This document shows, piece by piece, positions 54,868 to 62,895 of a DNA stretch of 64,000 nucleotides. The notes below the pieces were generated by a model. It was not told the origin of the DNA, made no database searches, and saw only the letters and a program-made list of their open reading frames with translations. Source of the DNA: Mesorhizobium qingshengii (GTDB taxonomy: Bacteria > Pseudomonadota > Alphaproteobacteria > Rhizobiales > Rhizobiaceae). The stretch is taken from assembly GCF_900103325.1 (NCBI RefSeq), contig NZ_FMXM01000005.1:1-64000 (forward strand), in the 5' to 3' direction. Made by a program: the position numbers and the translations under genes. Every line of letters starts with the position of its first letter. Positions within the stretch are counted from its first letter, which is position 1.

Positions 54868-55983
54868 ATGACACACGACACCAAGAAACAAGCCATCGAG
54901 AGCCTGTCCGCCAGGGCAGGTCGCGGCGAGATCTCGCGCCGGCAATTCGCGCAACTGGCGGCACTGGTGCTCGCCGGCACGCCGCTGCTGCTACGCTCGA
55001 CCGGAGCCGTTGCCGCGGCGAAGGAACTGGTGCTGGTCAACTGGGGCGGCGACGCCATCACCGCCTATGACGCCGCCTATGGCCAGGCCTTCACCAAGGA
55101 CACCGGCATCGTCGTCAAGATGGACGGTTCGGGCCCGACCGAGGGCGCCATCGCCGCGCAGTTCAAGAGCGGCGCGCCGACCTGGGACCTCGTCGACGTC
55201 GATCCGTTCTCGGCCATCACGCTGGGCGCGCAAGGCATGCTCGAGCCGATCGACTACAAGATCGTCGACAAGACGAAGATGCGGCCGGGCTTCGGCTGGG
55301 ACTATGCCGCCTCGACCTATTTCTTCTCCTACGTCATCGCCTATGATTCCGAGAAATACGGCAAAGACGCACCGACCGGCATGGCCGATTTCTTCGACGT
55401 GAAGAAATTCCCCGGCAAGCGCTCGCTCTACAAATGGGGTGTGTCGAGCTGGGAAGCTGCTCTTCTGGCCGACGGCATCGCGCCGGCTTCGCTCTATCCG
55501 CTCGATCTCAAGCGCGCGCATGACAAGATCGCCGCCTTCAAGGAAAACGTCGTCGCCTATTGGGGCGGCGGCGCAGAGAGCCAGAGCGTTCTGCTCAACG
55601 GCGAGGCTTCGATGGCCATCGTCTGGTCGACCCGCGCCTCGCTGATCGAGCAGGACTCGGGCGGCAAGATCAAGTTCATCTGGGACCAAGGCCTGATCTC
55701 GCCCGGCGCGCTCGCCGTGCTCAAGGGCAACCCGGGCGGCAAGGACGCGGCGATGAAGTTCATCGCCAGCGCCCAGGATCCGCAAAAGCAGCTCGTCATG
55801 TTCGACAAGCTCGGCCAGGGCCCGGCCAACCCGGCCGCCGATGCGCTGATCCCCGCCGACAAGAAGCGCATCAACCCGGTTGACCCCGAGAACATGAAGA
55901 AGCAGATCGCGCTCGACATGGACTGGTACGCCAAGAACTACGGGGCCGCGCTCGACGAGTACACCAAGATCATCTCCGCCTGA
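54868..55983 (+). CDS. Periplasmic binding protein of a polyamine-type ABC transporter
   Basis: A 371-aa solute-binding protein of the PotD/spermidine family with a long N-region and a twin-arginine-like signal (SRRQFAQLAALVLAGTP). The mature protein begins near KELVLVNWGGD, the usual first strand of this class. Later motifs are DLVDVDPFSAITLGAQGMLEPID and SSWEAALLADG. Acidic residues suited to a cationic ligand are frequent. The ligand may be a polyamine, opine or arginine derivative; the neighbouring amidinotransferase and amidohydrolase support the last. Confidence 0.9.
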   Translation: MTHDTKKQAIESLSARAGRGEISRRQFAQLAALVLAGTPLLLRSTGAVAAAKELVLVNWGGDAITAYDAAYGQAFTKDTGIVVKMDGSGPTEGAIAAQFKSGAPTWDLVDVDPFSAITLGAQGMLEPIDYKIVDKTKMRPGFGWDYAASTYFFSYVIAYDSEKYGKDAPTGMADFFDVKKFPGKRSLYKWGVSSWEAALLADGIAPASLYPLDLKRAHDKIAAFKENVVAYWGGGAESQSVLLNGEASMAIVWSTRASLIEQDSGGKIKFIWDQGLISPGALAVLKGNPGGKDAAMKFIASAQDPQKQLVMFDKLGQGPANPAADALIPADKKRINPVDPENMKKQIALDMDWYAKNYGAALDEYTKIISA

Positions 55984-56008
55984 CCAAGGCCGGGATAATC
56001 GGGTCCAA

Positions 56009-56842
56009 ATGAGAGCATATCTCTCCGACAGGATGGGCGCGGCGCTGTTGATGGCGCCGCTGCTCCTGTTTCTTGTGCTGGCCTATGCCTGGCCTTTCCT
56101 CGGCGTCGTCAAATGGAGCTTTACGCTGCCGACGCCGGGGCTTGGCCAGTACAACGCGTTACTGACCGATGAGCTGGTGCAGTCGGTGTTCATCCGCACC
56201 CTACGCATCGCTGCCATCGTCACACTGGTTTCTGTGGCAGCCGCCTACGCCATAACCGTCGTCTGGGTGCGCGGAACCCCGGCGCAGAGGCTTGTCGCCG
56301 AATTTTGCATCCTGGTGCCGTTCTGGATTTCGGTGCTGACCCGCGCCTTCGGCTGGGTGGCGCTGTTGTCCAATCGCGGCCTGATCAACACATGGCTGCA
56401 AGCGATCGGCTTCATCTCGGAACCGCTGGCGCTGGTGCGCAACGAATTCGGCGTCATCGTCGGCATGACGCATTTCCTCATTCCGTTCGCCGTCTTCCCG
56501 CTGGCATCGGCCATGCGCAGCCTCGACGACCGTGTGCTTCTGGCCGCGCGCGGCCTCGGCTCCAGCCGCATGCGCACTTTCTGGTCGGTGTTCGTGCCGA
56601 TGACGCGATCGGGCATCATCGGCTCCGCGATGATCGTGTTCGTCTTCTCGCTTGGCTTCTTCGTCACGCCGGCGATCCTCGGCGGCGGCCGCAGCGTGAT
56701 GATCGCCGAGCTGATCTATCTCAGGATTTTCCAGAGCCCGGACTGGGGTCTGGGCGCGGCGATCAGCGTCGTGCTGGTGCTGTTCGTCGGCGCGCTGATG
56801 GCGATCATGTTCCGCTTTGTCAGACCGAAGCAGTTGATCTGA
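56009..56842 (+). CDS. ABC transporter permease (PotB type)
   Basis: A 277-aa inner-membrane protein with about six transmembrane helices. The EAA loop AARGLGSSRMRTFWSVFVPMTRSGI contacts the ATPase. The start at 56009 follows the binding-protein gene by 25 nt, and its stop overlaps the next permease's start by one base (TGATG). Belongs to the heteromeric pair of permeases for the polyamine-type importer. Confidence 0.92.
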   Translation: MRAYLSDRMGAALLMAPLLLFLVLAYAWPFLGVVKWSFTLPTPGLGQYNALLTDELVQSVFIRTLRIAAIVTLVSVAAAYAITVVWVRGTPAQRLVAEFCILVPFWISVLTRAFGWVALLSNRGLINTWLQAIGFISEPLALVRNEFGVIVGMTHFLIPFAVFPLASAMRSLDDRVLLAARGLGSSRMRTFWSVFVPMTRSGIIGSAMIVFVFSLGFFVTPAILGGGRSVMIAELIYLRIFQSPDWGLGAAISVVLVLFVGALMAIMFRFVRPKQLI

Positions 56843-57648
56843 TGCCGACCTATCGCCCCGGTCCCGCCTCGTTGGTCATCGCCGCCTTGGTGGCATTATT
56901 TCTGCTGATGCCGCTGCTCGCCGTCATCCCGGTGTCGCTGACGCCGAGCCGCATGCTGGCGATGCCATCGGGAGAACTATCGCTGCGGCATTACCGGGCA
57001 CTGATCGAGGATCCGCGCTGGATCGATTCCATCCTGCTCTCGATCCGCATCGGCGTCGTCAGCAGCGCCTTCTCAACCGTACTCGCACTCTGCTTCAGCC
57101 TCGGCGTCTGGATGTTCCAGCCGCGCTTCACTGCGGCCCTTGTCGGCTTCGTGCTGTTGCCGATGGTGGTGCCGCCGGTGGTGTCGGCGATCACGCTCTA
57201 CTTCCTGTTGACCTCGATCTCAGGCGTCAGCTCGTTCTTCGGCTACGACACCTGGCTCGGTGTTGCCATGGCGCATTCGGTGATGACCGTGCCCTTCGCT
57301 ACGGTTCTGATCCTGGTCTCGCTCAGCCAGCTCGACCGCCGCATCGACCTCGCCGCGCGCGGCCTCGGCGCAACGGTCTGGGAGCGCGCCACCCGCATCA
57401 TCATGCCCAACATCAAGTTCGGCATCATCACCGCGGCGTTGCTGTCCTTCGTGCTGTCCTGGGAAGAAATTGGCGTCACGCTGTTCATCACCTCGGTCAA
57501 TGCCATCACGCTGCCAAGGCTGATGTGGATGGGCCTGCGCGACAACATCGATCCGGCGATCGCGGCGCTGTCGGTGATACTGATCATCATCACCGTGCTG
57601 GTGCTTGCCGTGCGCAGCATCGTCGTCAGGCAGCGCGGGGCGCATTGA
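56842..57648 (+). CDS. ABC transporter permease (PotC type)
   Basis: A 268-aa second permease of the same importer with about six transmembrane helices. The EAA loop is LAARGLGATVWERATRIIMPNIKFGI. The start ATG at 56842 overlaps the previous stop, so the two are translationally coupled. It is the last gene of the operon. An intergenic stretch without clear terminator hairpin follows. Confidence 0.92.
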   Translation: MPTYRPGPASLVIAALVALFLLMPLLAVIPVSLTPSRMLAMPSGELSLRHYRALIEDPRWIDSILLSIRIGVVSSAFSTVLALCFSLGVWMFQPRFTAALVGFVLLPMVVPPVVSAITLYFLLTSISGVSSFFGYDTWLGVAMAHSVMTVPFATVLILVSLSQLDRRIDLAARGLGATVWERATRIIMPNIKFGIITAALLSFVLSWEEIGVTLFITSVNAITLPRLMWMGLRDNIDPAIAALSVILIIITVLVLAVRSIVVRQRGAH

Positions 57649-57993
57649 TAGGGGCGGTGCAAAGCCTCCCGCTAGGTGATGGATACTCGGTGTGGATCTG
57701 TCACCGGGAAGAAACCAAGGGGCTCCAGCCGATTGATGAGAGCGTCGGTGCCGTTGTCCCTTGCAAAATCTCTTTGGCGGTCTGTGACACCGGTAAATGT
57801 TAGGAACCCAACTTACCCTGACGGCAAATTGAAATCGGCCGGAAGAGAGTTGGCGCGGGAAAGGATGACGCTTCTGATCAAGCAGTTTTCCTTTCCATCA
57901 ATCGGCGATCCGAGCGGAATTCTATCACCTAGGTAGCCGCAACGAAGGATTATATTCCCGATCTCGATAGTGTCGGCAAGTGGCCGCCGAGCA
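57649..57993. other. Intergenic region with no recognised gene
   Basis: 345 bp between the permease and the convergent hydratase gene, lower in GC from about 57780 to 57960. Short open frames exist on both strands but none has a family signature or good ribosome-binding site. It may hold decayed coding sequence or a transcript 3' end. Confidence 0.4.
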
Positions 57994-58782
57994 CTAGACA
58001 AAATGCACCGAGACGCGGCCGAACCTGCCTAGATCGCCGATGACTTCGTCGCCGGCCTCGACGCTTATCGGTGTCACGCATGTGCCCGTAATCACCACTT
58101 GTCCCGGCTGGAGCGCTATGCCCAGGCCCGACAGTTCATTGACGATCCATGTGAGCGCAATGCGAGGGTCGCCCAACACAGCTGCGCCCGTTCCGTGATG
58201 CTGTGACTTTCCAGAAACGAAAGCGACCACCGGGTGCTTCGCGAGATCCACGTCGCGCCAATCGTCTTCTACGGCCTCGCCGATCACAAACAGATTGGCA
58301 CAGGCGTTGTCGGCTATGAGCTGCGGCGCCCCGACAGCGCAGAAATCGTCATATCGTGAGTCCGGAATTTCGATCGCGGGGTGCAAGGCGGCCACGGCGT
58401 CCATCACCTCAGCGATTTCGTAGGGCGCCGAACGCGGCGGCAGCTCGCGGCCGAAACGGAAAGCAAATTCAATCTCGGCCACCCGCATCTTGCTCGTCGC
58501 CAGGGAAACGGCGCCGCCGACCTCGACCGCCTTTTCGGCAATGAGGCGCCCGGCCATCGGGCCGTCGACGTTGATGTGCCTTTGTCCGGCCAGGCTGGTT
58601 GCGGCAATCTTCCAGCCGAAAAGCGGAGCCGCCGAGCGATCCATCACATACGACTGGATGGTATAACCTTCGATCCGCGTCTGTGGTCGCAACTCCTGCG
58701 GTACGGCGCCGAGACGGGTGCCGTTATCCCAATGGCCTACCAACAACCGGGACGCGACCTTGGCCTTCTCTGGATCGAGCAT
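57994..58782 (-). CDS. 2-keto-4-pentenoate hydratase-like protein (FAH superfamily)
   Basis: A 262-aa protein of the hydratase branch of the FAH superfamily: GYTIQSYVMDRSAAPLFGWKIAATS is the N-terminal signature, VAEIEFAFRFGRELPPR supplies metal-binding Glu residues, and LQPGQVVITGTCVTPISVEAGDEV closes the fold. It hydrates 2-hydroxypenta-2,4-dienoate in meta-cleavage pathways in known relatives (MhpD). No other aromatic-degradation gene is adjacent, so the substrate here may differ. Monocistronic. Confidence 0.88.
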   Translation of the reverse strand: MLDPEKAKVASRLLVGHWDNGTRLGAVPQELRPQTRIEGYTIQSYVMDRSAAPLFGWKIAATSLAGQRHINVDGPMAGRLIAEKAVEVGGAVSLATSKMRVAEIEFAFRFGRELPPRSAPYEIAEVMDAVAALHPAIEIPDSRYDDFCAVGAPQLIADNACANLFVIGEAVEDDWRDVDLAKHPVVAFVSGKSQHHGTGAAVLGDPRIALTWIVNELSGLGIALQPGQVVITGTCVTPISVEAGDEVIGDLGRFGRVSVHFV

Positions 58783-59082
58783 TATCCACTCCGTAAATCA
58801 AAGAAGACACTCGGCTGGCCGTCGCTTCGGGGATCAAACCTGCAAGGACCATTCCATGGGACCCGTCCATATGGAACAAGGATAGGTGACCAGGAATCGA
58901 GAGTCCACGTTCGCGCTCCGCTTGCCAGGCATCATGGCTGGGCTGCCCTCTGTCGGATCGTATTTTCGAGATCATCGGCATTCATGCTGCTGCTGACGAA
59001 TCGCTATCGTCTCTGCGTGGCGAACGGCTATATCTGGCAAGGCAGCAATGGCCGGCAGCGCAACGGGTAGGGGAAAAGGACG
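58783..59082. other. Intergenic region upstream of hydratase and DUF3168 genes
   Basis: 300 bp with divergent promoters expected. A frame on the minus strand between about 58800 and 58981 translates to a plausible but unrecognised peptide; no support beyond openness was found. Confidence 0.4.
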
Positions 59083-59490
59083 ATGACCGCACCTGGCGAT
59101 CTGCAGCAGGCACTGTTTCTGAGACTGAAAGGCGACGCATCGCTTTCGGCGCTGCTGGGCGGTGCCGGGCTGTTGGAAAGTCCAACCGGAAATGTCGCCT
59201 TTCCGTATGTGACGTGCGGCCAGACCTGCGCCTTTGACTGGGATACAGGCGCCGAGAACCGCGATGATCAGCTGATTACGCTGCACGTCTGGTCGAAAGC
59301 CCATGGCGACGCTGAAACGCTTGCCATTATGGACGCCATCAAGGCACGCCTTGCCGACGCGGCGCTGGTGATTGGCCCTCGTGGCCAGACGCGGCTGTCG
59401 CTGGAATTCACCGAGGCCCGTTATGACGAGGACCTGCTGGTGCATCACGGGCTGCTGCGCTTTCGTGCGTTGACGCAGGAAAGTGCCTGA
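59083..59490 (+). CDS. DUF3168 protein, phage/gene-transfer-agent tail component-like
   Basis: A 135-aa protein of the DUF3168 family, known as a tail terminator-like component in lambda-like phages and in Rhodobacter-type gene transfer agents. The pattern is LQQALFLRLKGDASLSALLGG at the N-terminus and FPYVTCGQTCAFDWDTGAENRDDQLITLHVWSK-like core, split here by function only. Other tail genes (major tail protein, head-tail adaptors) are absent from its flanks. It is a solitary copy, so either displaced from a GTA cluster or a domesticated remnant. The coding frame is intact. Confidence 0.78.
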   Translation: MTAPGDLQQALFLRLKGDASLSALLGGAGLLESPTGNVAFPYVTCGQTCAFDWDTGAENRDDQLITLHVWSKAHGDAETLAIMDAIKARLADAALVIGPRGQTRLSLEFTEARYDEDLLVHHGLLRFRALTQESA

Positions 59491-59661
59491 TACGCTTTCA
59501 ATATGATCGAAACGGAGTCTAGACTGACGTTTCCGGGATTTCGCCGGGTGGGCGGCGAGATCTCCGATCGGTTGTCTGGTGTTTCAGGGGGTAGCGGGCA
59601 TGGTCTTGGCGGCGTTCACTGTTCATTTCACGTTCAGCACCGATGCGTTACAACGCCGACC

Positions 59662-59961
59662 ATGAAAACGCTTCGCTCCCACTTCCGAACCGCGGCACTG
59701 GCGCTCTGTGCTGCCGGCCTGTTTGCGTCGCAGGCGCTGGCGATACCGGTCATCGCGCCCGACCAGGCCAGCCCGATCCTGCTGGCGGCGTCCGATTGCT
59801 ACGCGATCGGTCAGCAGGTGGCCGAACAGAATGGCGGGACGCTGGCCAAGGCCTCGCAATCGACCCGCGGCGGCCAGCCGGTCTGCGTCATCGTCGTGCT
59901 CGTCCCCGGCAAGGACGGACAGCGTCCGCGCCGCTCCGAAATCGTCGTTCCGCAGAACTGA
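59662..59961 (+). CDS. feuN: FeuN-like small periplasmic protein
   Basis: A 99-aa secreted protein: signal peptide MKTLRSHFRTAALALCAAGL with cleavage likely after SQALA, and a short PepSY-like mature domain (CYAIGQQVAEQNGGTLAKAS, then VCVIVVLVPGKDGQ). It sits 108 bp upstream of the feuP-feuQ pair. In Sinorhizobium meliloti, FeuN is a small essential periplasmic inhibitor of the FeuQ kinase encoded at this position. Size, export and position match; sequence similarity was not measured, so the symbol is tentative. Confidence 0.65.
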   Translation: MKTLRSHFRTAALALCAAGLFASQALAIPVIAPDQASPILLAASDCYAIGQQVAEQNGGTLAKASQSTRGGQPVCVIVVLVPGKDGQRPRRSEIVVPQN

Positions 59962-60069
59962 CCCAATCCTCCATCTTGCAGGGCTACGTTTCCCAGGCCA
60001 CCGGAATCGGCCTATATTTGCTCCAGGTCTTCAATCTGACCAAGTTCTTCAACAGGTATCGAACTCCGC

Positions 60070-60735
60070 ATGCGCATACTCGTCGTCGAGGATGACAAGG
60101 ATCTCAATCGTCAGATATCGGACGCGCTGGTCGATGCCGGCTATGTCGTCGACCGCGCCTTTGACGGCGAGGAAGGCCATTTCCTCGGCGACACCGAGCC
60201 CTACGACGCCGTCGTGCTCGATATCGGCCTGCCGCAAATGGACGGCATCAGCGTGGTCGAGCGCTGGCGTCGCGGCGGCCGCAAGATGCCGGTGCTGATC
60301 CTGACGGCGCGCGACCGCTGGAGCGACAAGGTCTCCGGCATCGACGCCGGCGCCGATGACTATGTCACCAAGCCGTTCCACATCGAGGAAGTGCTGGCCA
60401 GGCTCAGGGCCTTGATCCGGCGCGCCGCCGGCCATGCCTCGTCCGAACTGACCTGCGGCCCGCTGCGCCTCGACACCAAGGCATCGAAGGCCGATGTCGA
60501 CGGCGTGCCGCTGAAGCTGACGTCGCACGAATTCCGCCTGCTTGCCTATCTGATGCACCACATGGGCGAGGTCGTCTCGCGGACCGAACTGGTCGAGCAT
60601 CTCTACGACCAGGATTTCGACCGTGATTCCAACACCATAGAGGTGTTTGTCGGGCGGCTGCGCAAGAAGATGGGCATCGACATGATCGAAACCGTGCGGG
60701 GCATGGGCTACCGCATGCGTGAGCCGGAGGCGTAA
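60070..60735 (+). CDS. feuP: Two-component response regulator FeuP (OmpR family)
   Basis: A 221-aa regulator. The receiver domain has the acidic pair ED in VVEDDKDLNRQ, the phosphorylated Asp in VVLDIGLPQMDG (about residue 51) and Lys in DYVTKPFHIEE. The winged-helix C-terminus carries LTSHEFRLLAYLMHHMGEVVS and RDSNTIEVFVGRLRKKMG. The sequence closely follows the FeuP pattern of rhizobia, where FeuPQ responds to osmotic conditions and controls cyclic glucan export. It overlaps feuQ by 17 nt. Confidence 0.92.
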   Translation: MRILVVEDDKDLNRQISDALVDAGYVVDRAFDGEEGHFLGDTEPYDAVVLDIGLPQMDGISVVERWRRGGRKMPVLILTARDRWSDKVSGIDAGADDYVTKPFHIEEVLARLRALIRRAAGHASSELTCGPLRLDTKASKADVDGVPLKLTSHEFRLLAYLMHHMGEVVSRTELVEHLYDQDFDRDSNTIEVFVGRLRKKMGIDMIETVRGMGYRMREPEA

Positions 60736-62152
60736 CTCGGAACCGCTCAAACCACTCGCAAGGACGCCGCTTTCGCTGCGTTTGTGGCCGCGTTCGCTGA
60801 CGTTCCGCGTGATCGCCTTTTCCACGGTCTGGGCGATCCTGACCCTTGTCGTCATCTTCACCCTGATCACCACGCTCTATCGCCAGGCCAGCGAGCGCGG
60901 CTTCGACAGCCTGCTGTCGGCACATCTGTTCAACCTGATCGGCTCCGTCGGTATTTCAGACACGGGAGCGCTCACAGGCGCGCCCGACCTCGGCGACCTC
61001 CGGTTCTCGGAGCCGAATTCGGGCTGGTACTGGTCTGTGGAGCCCGCCTCGGAAGGCGTGCATGGCGATCTTCACTCGTCATCGATGACCAGGACGATCC
61101 CTTCGCCAAGCGTCGCCGAGGTGCCTTTCAACGCCAGCTTCCAGCGCAGCTACGCGGCCGAAGGCATCGACGGCGAGCAACTCGAAGTGTTCGAGAGCGA
61201 ATTCGTTCTCGATGCCAAGAACCGCGCCGCGCGCTTCCGCGTCATGGGCAACCAGAGCGAACTCGAACAGGAAATCTCCATCTTCCAGCGCCGCCTGCTG
61301 ACCTATCTCTCTCTGTTCGGCGTCGGCATGATCGCCATCAACGCGATCGCCATCCTGCTCGGCCTGCAGCCGCTGCGCAGGGTCAGGAATGCCCTCGCCA
61401 TGGTCCGCGAAGGCACCGCGCAGAGGCTCGATGGCCGTTTTCCGGCCGAGATCGAGCCGCTGGCCAACGAGACCAACGCGCTGATCGAAAACAACAGGCG
61501 CATCGTCGAGCGGTCGCGAACCCAGGTCGGCAATCTCGCCCATTCGCTGAAGACGCCGCTCGCGGTGCTGCTCAACGAGGGGCGGGCGCTTGGCGGCGCC
61601 AAGGGGCAACTGATCGCCGAGCAGGCCGCCTCCATGCAGAAGCAGGTGGAGCATTATCTGCAGCGCGCCCGTGTCGCGGCGCAACGCGACAGCGTCGTCT
61701 ACCGCACGCCGGTGGCGCCGCTGGTGCAGCGCATGGTGCGGGTTTTGCAGAAGCTCAACCCGCAGACGAGCTTGTCATTGTCGCTGCCGGCCACCGAGAT
61801 CGTCTTCGCCGGCGAGCGCGAGGACCTGGAGGAACTGCTGGGCAATCTCCTCGAAAACGCCATGAAATGGGCGAGGAGCGCCGTCTCGGTGTCGGTCGTG
61901 CCGTTGACGGGAAAGGATGATACCGCCAGCCTGTTCGAGATCGGCATCGAGGACGACGGTCCTGGCATTCCCGAGGACAAGGCGCGCGACGCGCTGAGGC
62001 GTGGACGGCGCCTGGACGAGACGAAGCCCGGAACAGGTCTCGGGCTGGCCATTGTCGCCGACCTCGTCAACGAGTATGGAGGCGTTCTGTCGCTCGAACG
62101 GTCCGGCATGGGCGGATTGAAGGCGGTGGTGCGGTTGCGGAGCCTTCAATGA
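60719..62152 (+). CDS. feuQ: Sensor histidine kinase FeuQ
   Basis: A 477-aa membrane kinase. The first transmembrane helix lies at about residues 28-50 and the second at about 195-215, flanking a periplasmic sensor region of roughly 140 residues. The HAMP region follows, then the H-box GNLAHSLKTPLAVLLNEG (phospho-His in AHSLKTP). The ATPase domain has NLLENAMKWARS, EDDGPGIPEDK and GTGLGLAIVADLV. The start is a GTG at 60719 inside feuP, fitting translational coupling. The H-box HSLKTP matches PhoQ-type kinases. Confidence 0.92.
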   Translation: MSRRRNSEPLKPLARTPLSLRLWPRSLTFRVIAFSTVWAILTLVVIFTLITTLYRQASERGFDSLLSAHLFNLIGSVGISDTGALTGAPDLGDLRFSEPNSGWYWSVEPASEGVHGDLHSSSMTRTIPSPSVAEVPFNASFQRSYAAEGIDGEQLEVFESEFVLDAKNRAARFRVMGNQSELEQEISIFQRRLLTYLSLFGVGMIAINAIAILLGLQPLRRVRNALAMVREGTAQRLDGRFPAEIEPLANETNALIENNRRIVERSRTQVGNLAHSLKTPLAVLLNEGRALGGAKGQLIAEQAASMQKQVEHYLQRARVAAQRDSVVYRTPVAPLVQRMVRVLQKLNPQTSLSLSLPATEIVFAGEREDLEELLGNLLENAMKWARSAVSVSVVPLTGKDDTASLFEIGIEDDGPGIPEDKARDALRRGRRLDETKPGTGLGLAIVADLVNEYGGVLSLERSGMGGLKAVVRLRSLQ

Positions 62153-62328
62153 TCAATCGACATCGATGGAAGGGGCATGCTCTCGGTGGCATGTCGATTG
62201 GTTCCGCGGCGACCGATCCCGGCCAAATTTCCGACAAATATCAATACTATGGCCACGCCAACTTCTCCGATGACGCGGCCCCCGGCTCATCCATGGCAGG
62301 CTCCAACTCAAGAAAACCGGTTGTTGGC

Positions 62329-62769
62329 ATGAAGATTCGCGTCGCGCTCGTTTCCGCATTGCTGGCCGTTTCCGGCTGCACCACCTTGAGCGGCAAGGGC
62401 CCTGCCATCGCGCCGACGCTCGCCGCGACGCCTCCGGCCAGCGGTGGCAAGGTCACCACGACGATCATTTCCGCGATGGGCGGCGGTCTCATCGGCGGGT
62501 CGATCGGCGCCGGCCTCAGCGATGCCGAGAAGCGCAGTGCGCTCGAGGCTGAATACAAGGCGCTGGAATATACGACCAGTGGCCAGAAAGTGACGTGGAA
62601 GGGCGCCCAGGCTTCGCGTTATGGCGAGGTGGTTCCGGCCCAGCCCTACCGCGTCGGGTCGCAAGACTGCCGCCAGTACACGCAGACGGTGTTTAACGGC
62701 GGGGCCGGCGTCACGGCGCGCGGAACCGCCTGCCGCAACGCCGACGGCAGCTGGACGCCGCTGACCTGA
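62329..62769 (+). CDS. Small lipoprotein, 17-kDa surface antigen/RT0821-like
   Basis: A 146-aa lipoprotein with a lipobox (LLAVSGC, lipidated Cys about residue 16) and a Gly-rich hydrophobic patch (MGGGLIGGSIGAGLSD), as in Rickettsia-type 17-kDa antigens. A conserved C-terminal domain carries CRQYTQTVF and GTACRNADGSW. The ATG at 62329 was chosen because the signal starts there; the frame is open back to 62149 within the feuQ 3' end. Probable outer-membrane protein of unknown function. Confidence 0.85.
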   Translation: MKIRVALVSALLAVSGCTTLSGKGPAIAPTLAATPPASGGKVTTTIISAMGGGLIGGSIGAGLSDAEKRSALEAEYKALEYTTSGQKVTWKGAQASRYGEVVPAQPYRVGSQDCRQYTQTVFNGGAGVTARGTACRNADGSWTPLT

Positions 62770-62895
62770 CAACCAATTGGGTCCAGTTGGATCCGGCAGA
62801 TTGATGTCGATCAAGGACATGCGGCGCACCTGCCGTCAAAGCGTCGCAGGACGCCTGAGTTGGCAGGGCAGGGCTCTGCCGTTATTGGAAGAACC

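Noticed and set aside
57676..57936. 86-codon frame in the gap after the permease genes
   Set aside because: Overlapping frames of similar length exist on both strands and none has coding signals. Kept only as an undescribed intergenic stretch.
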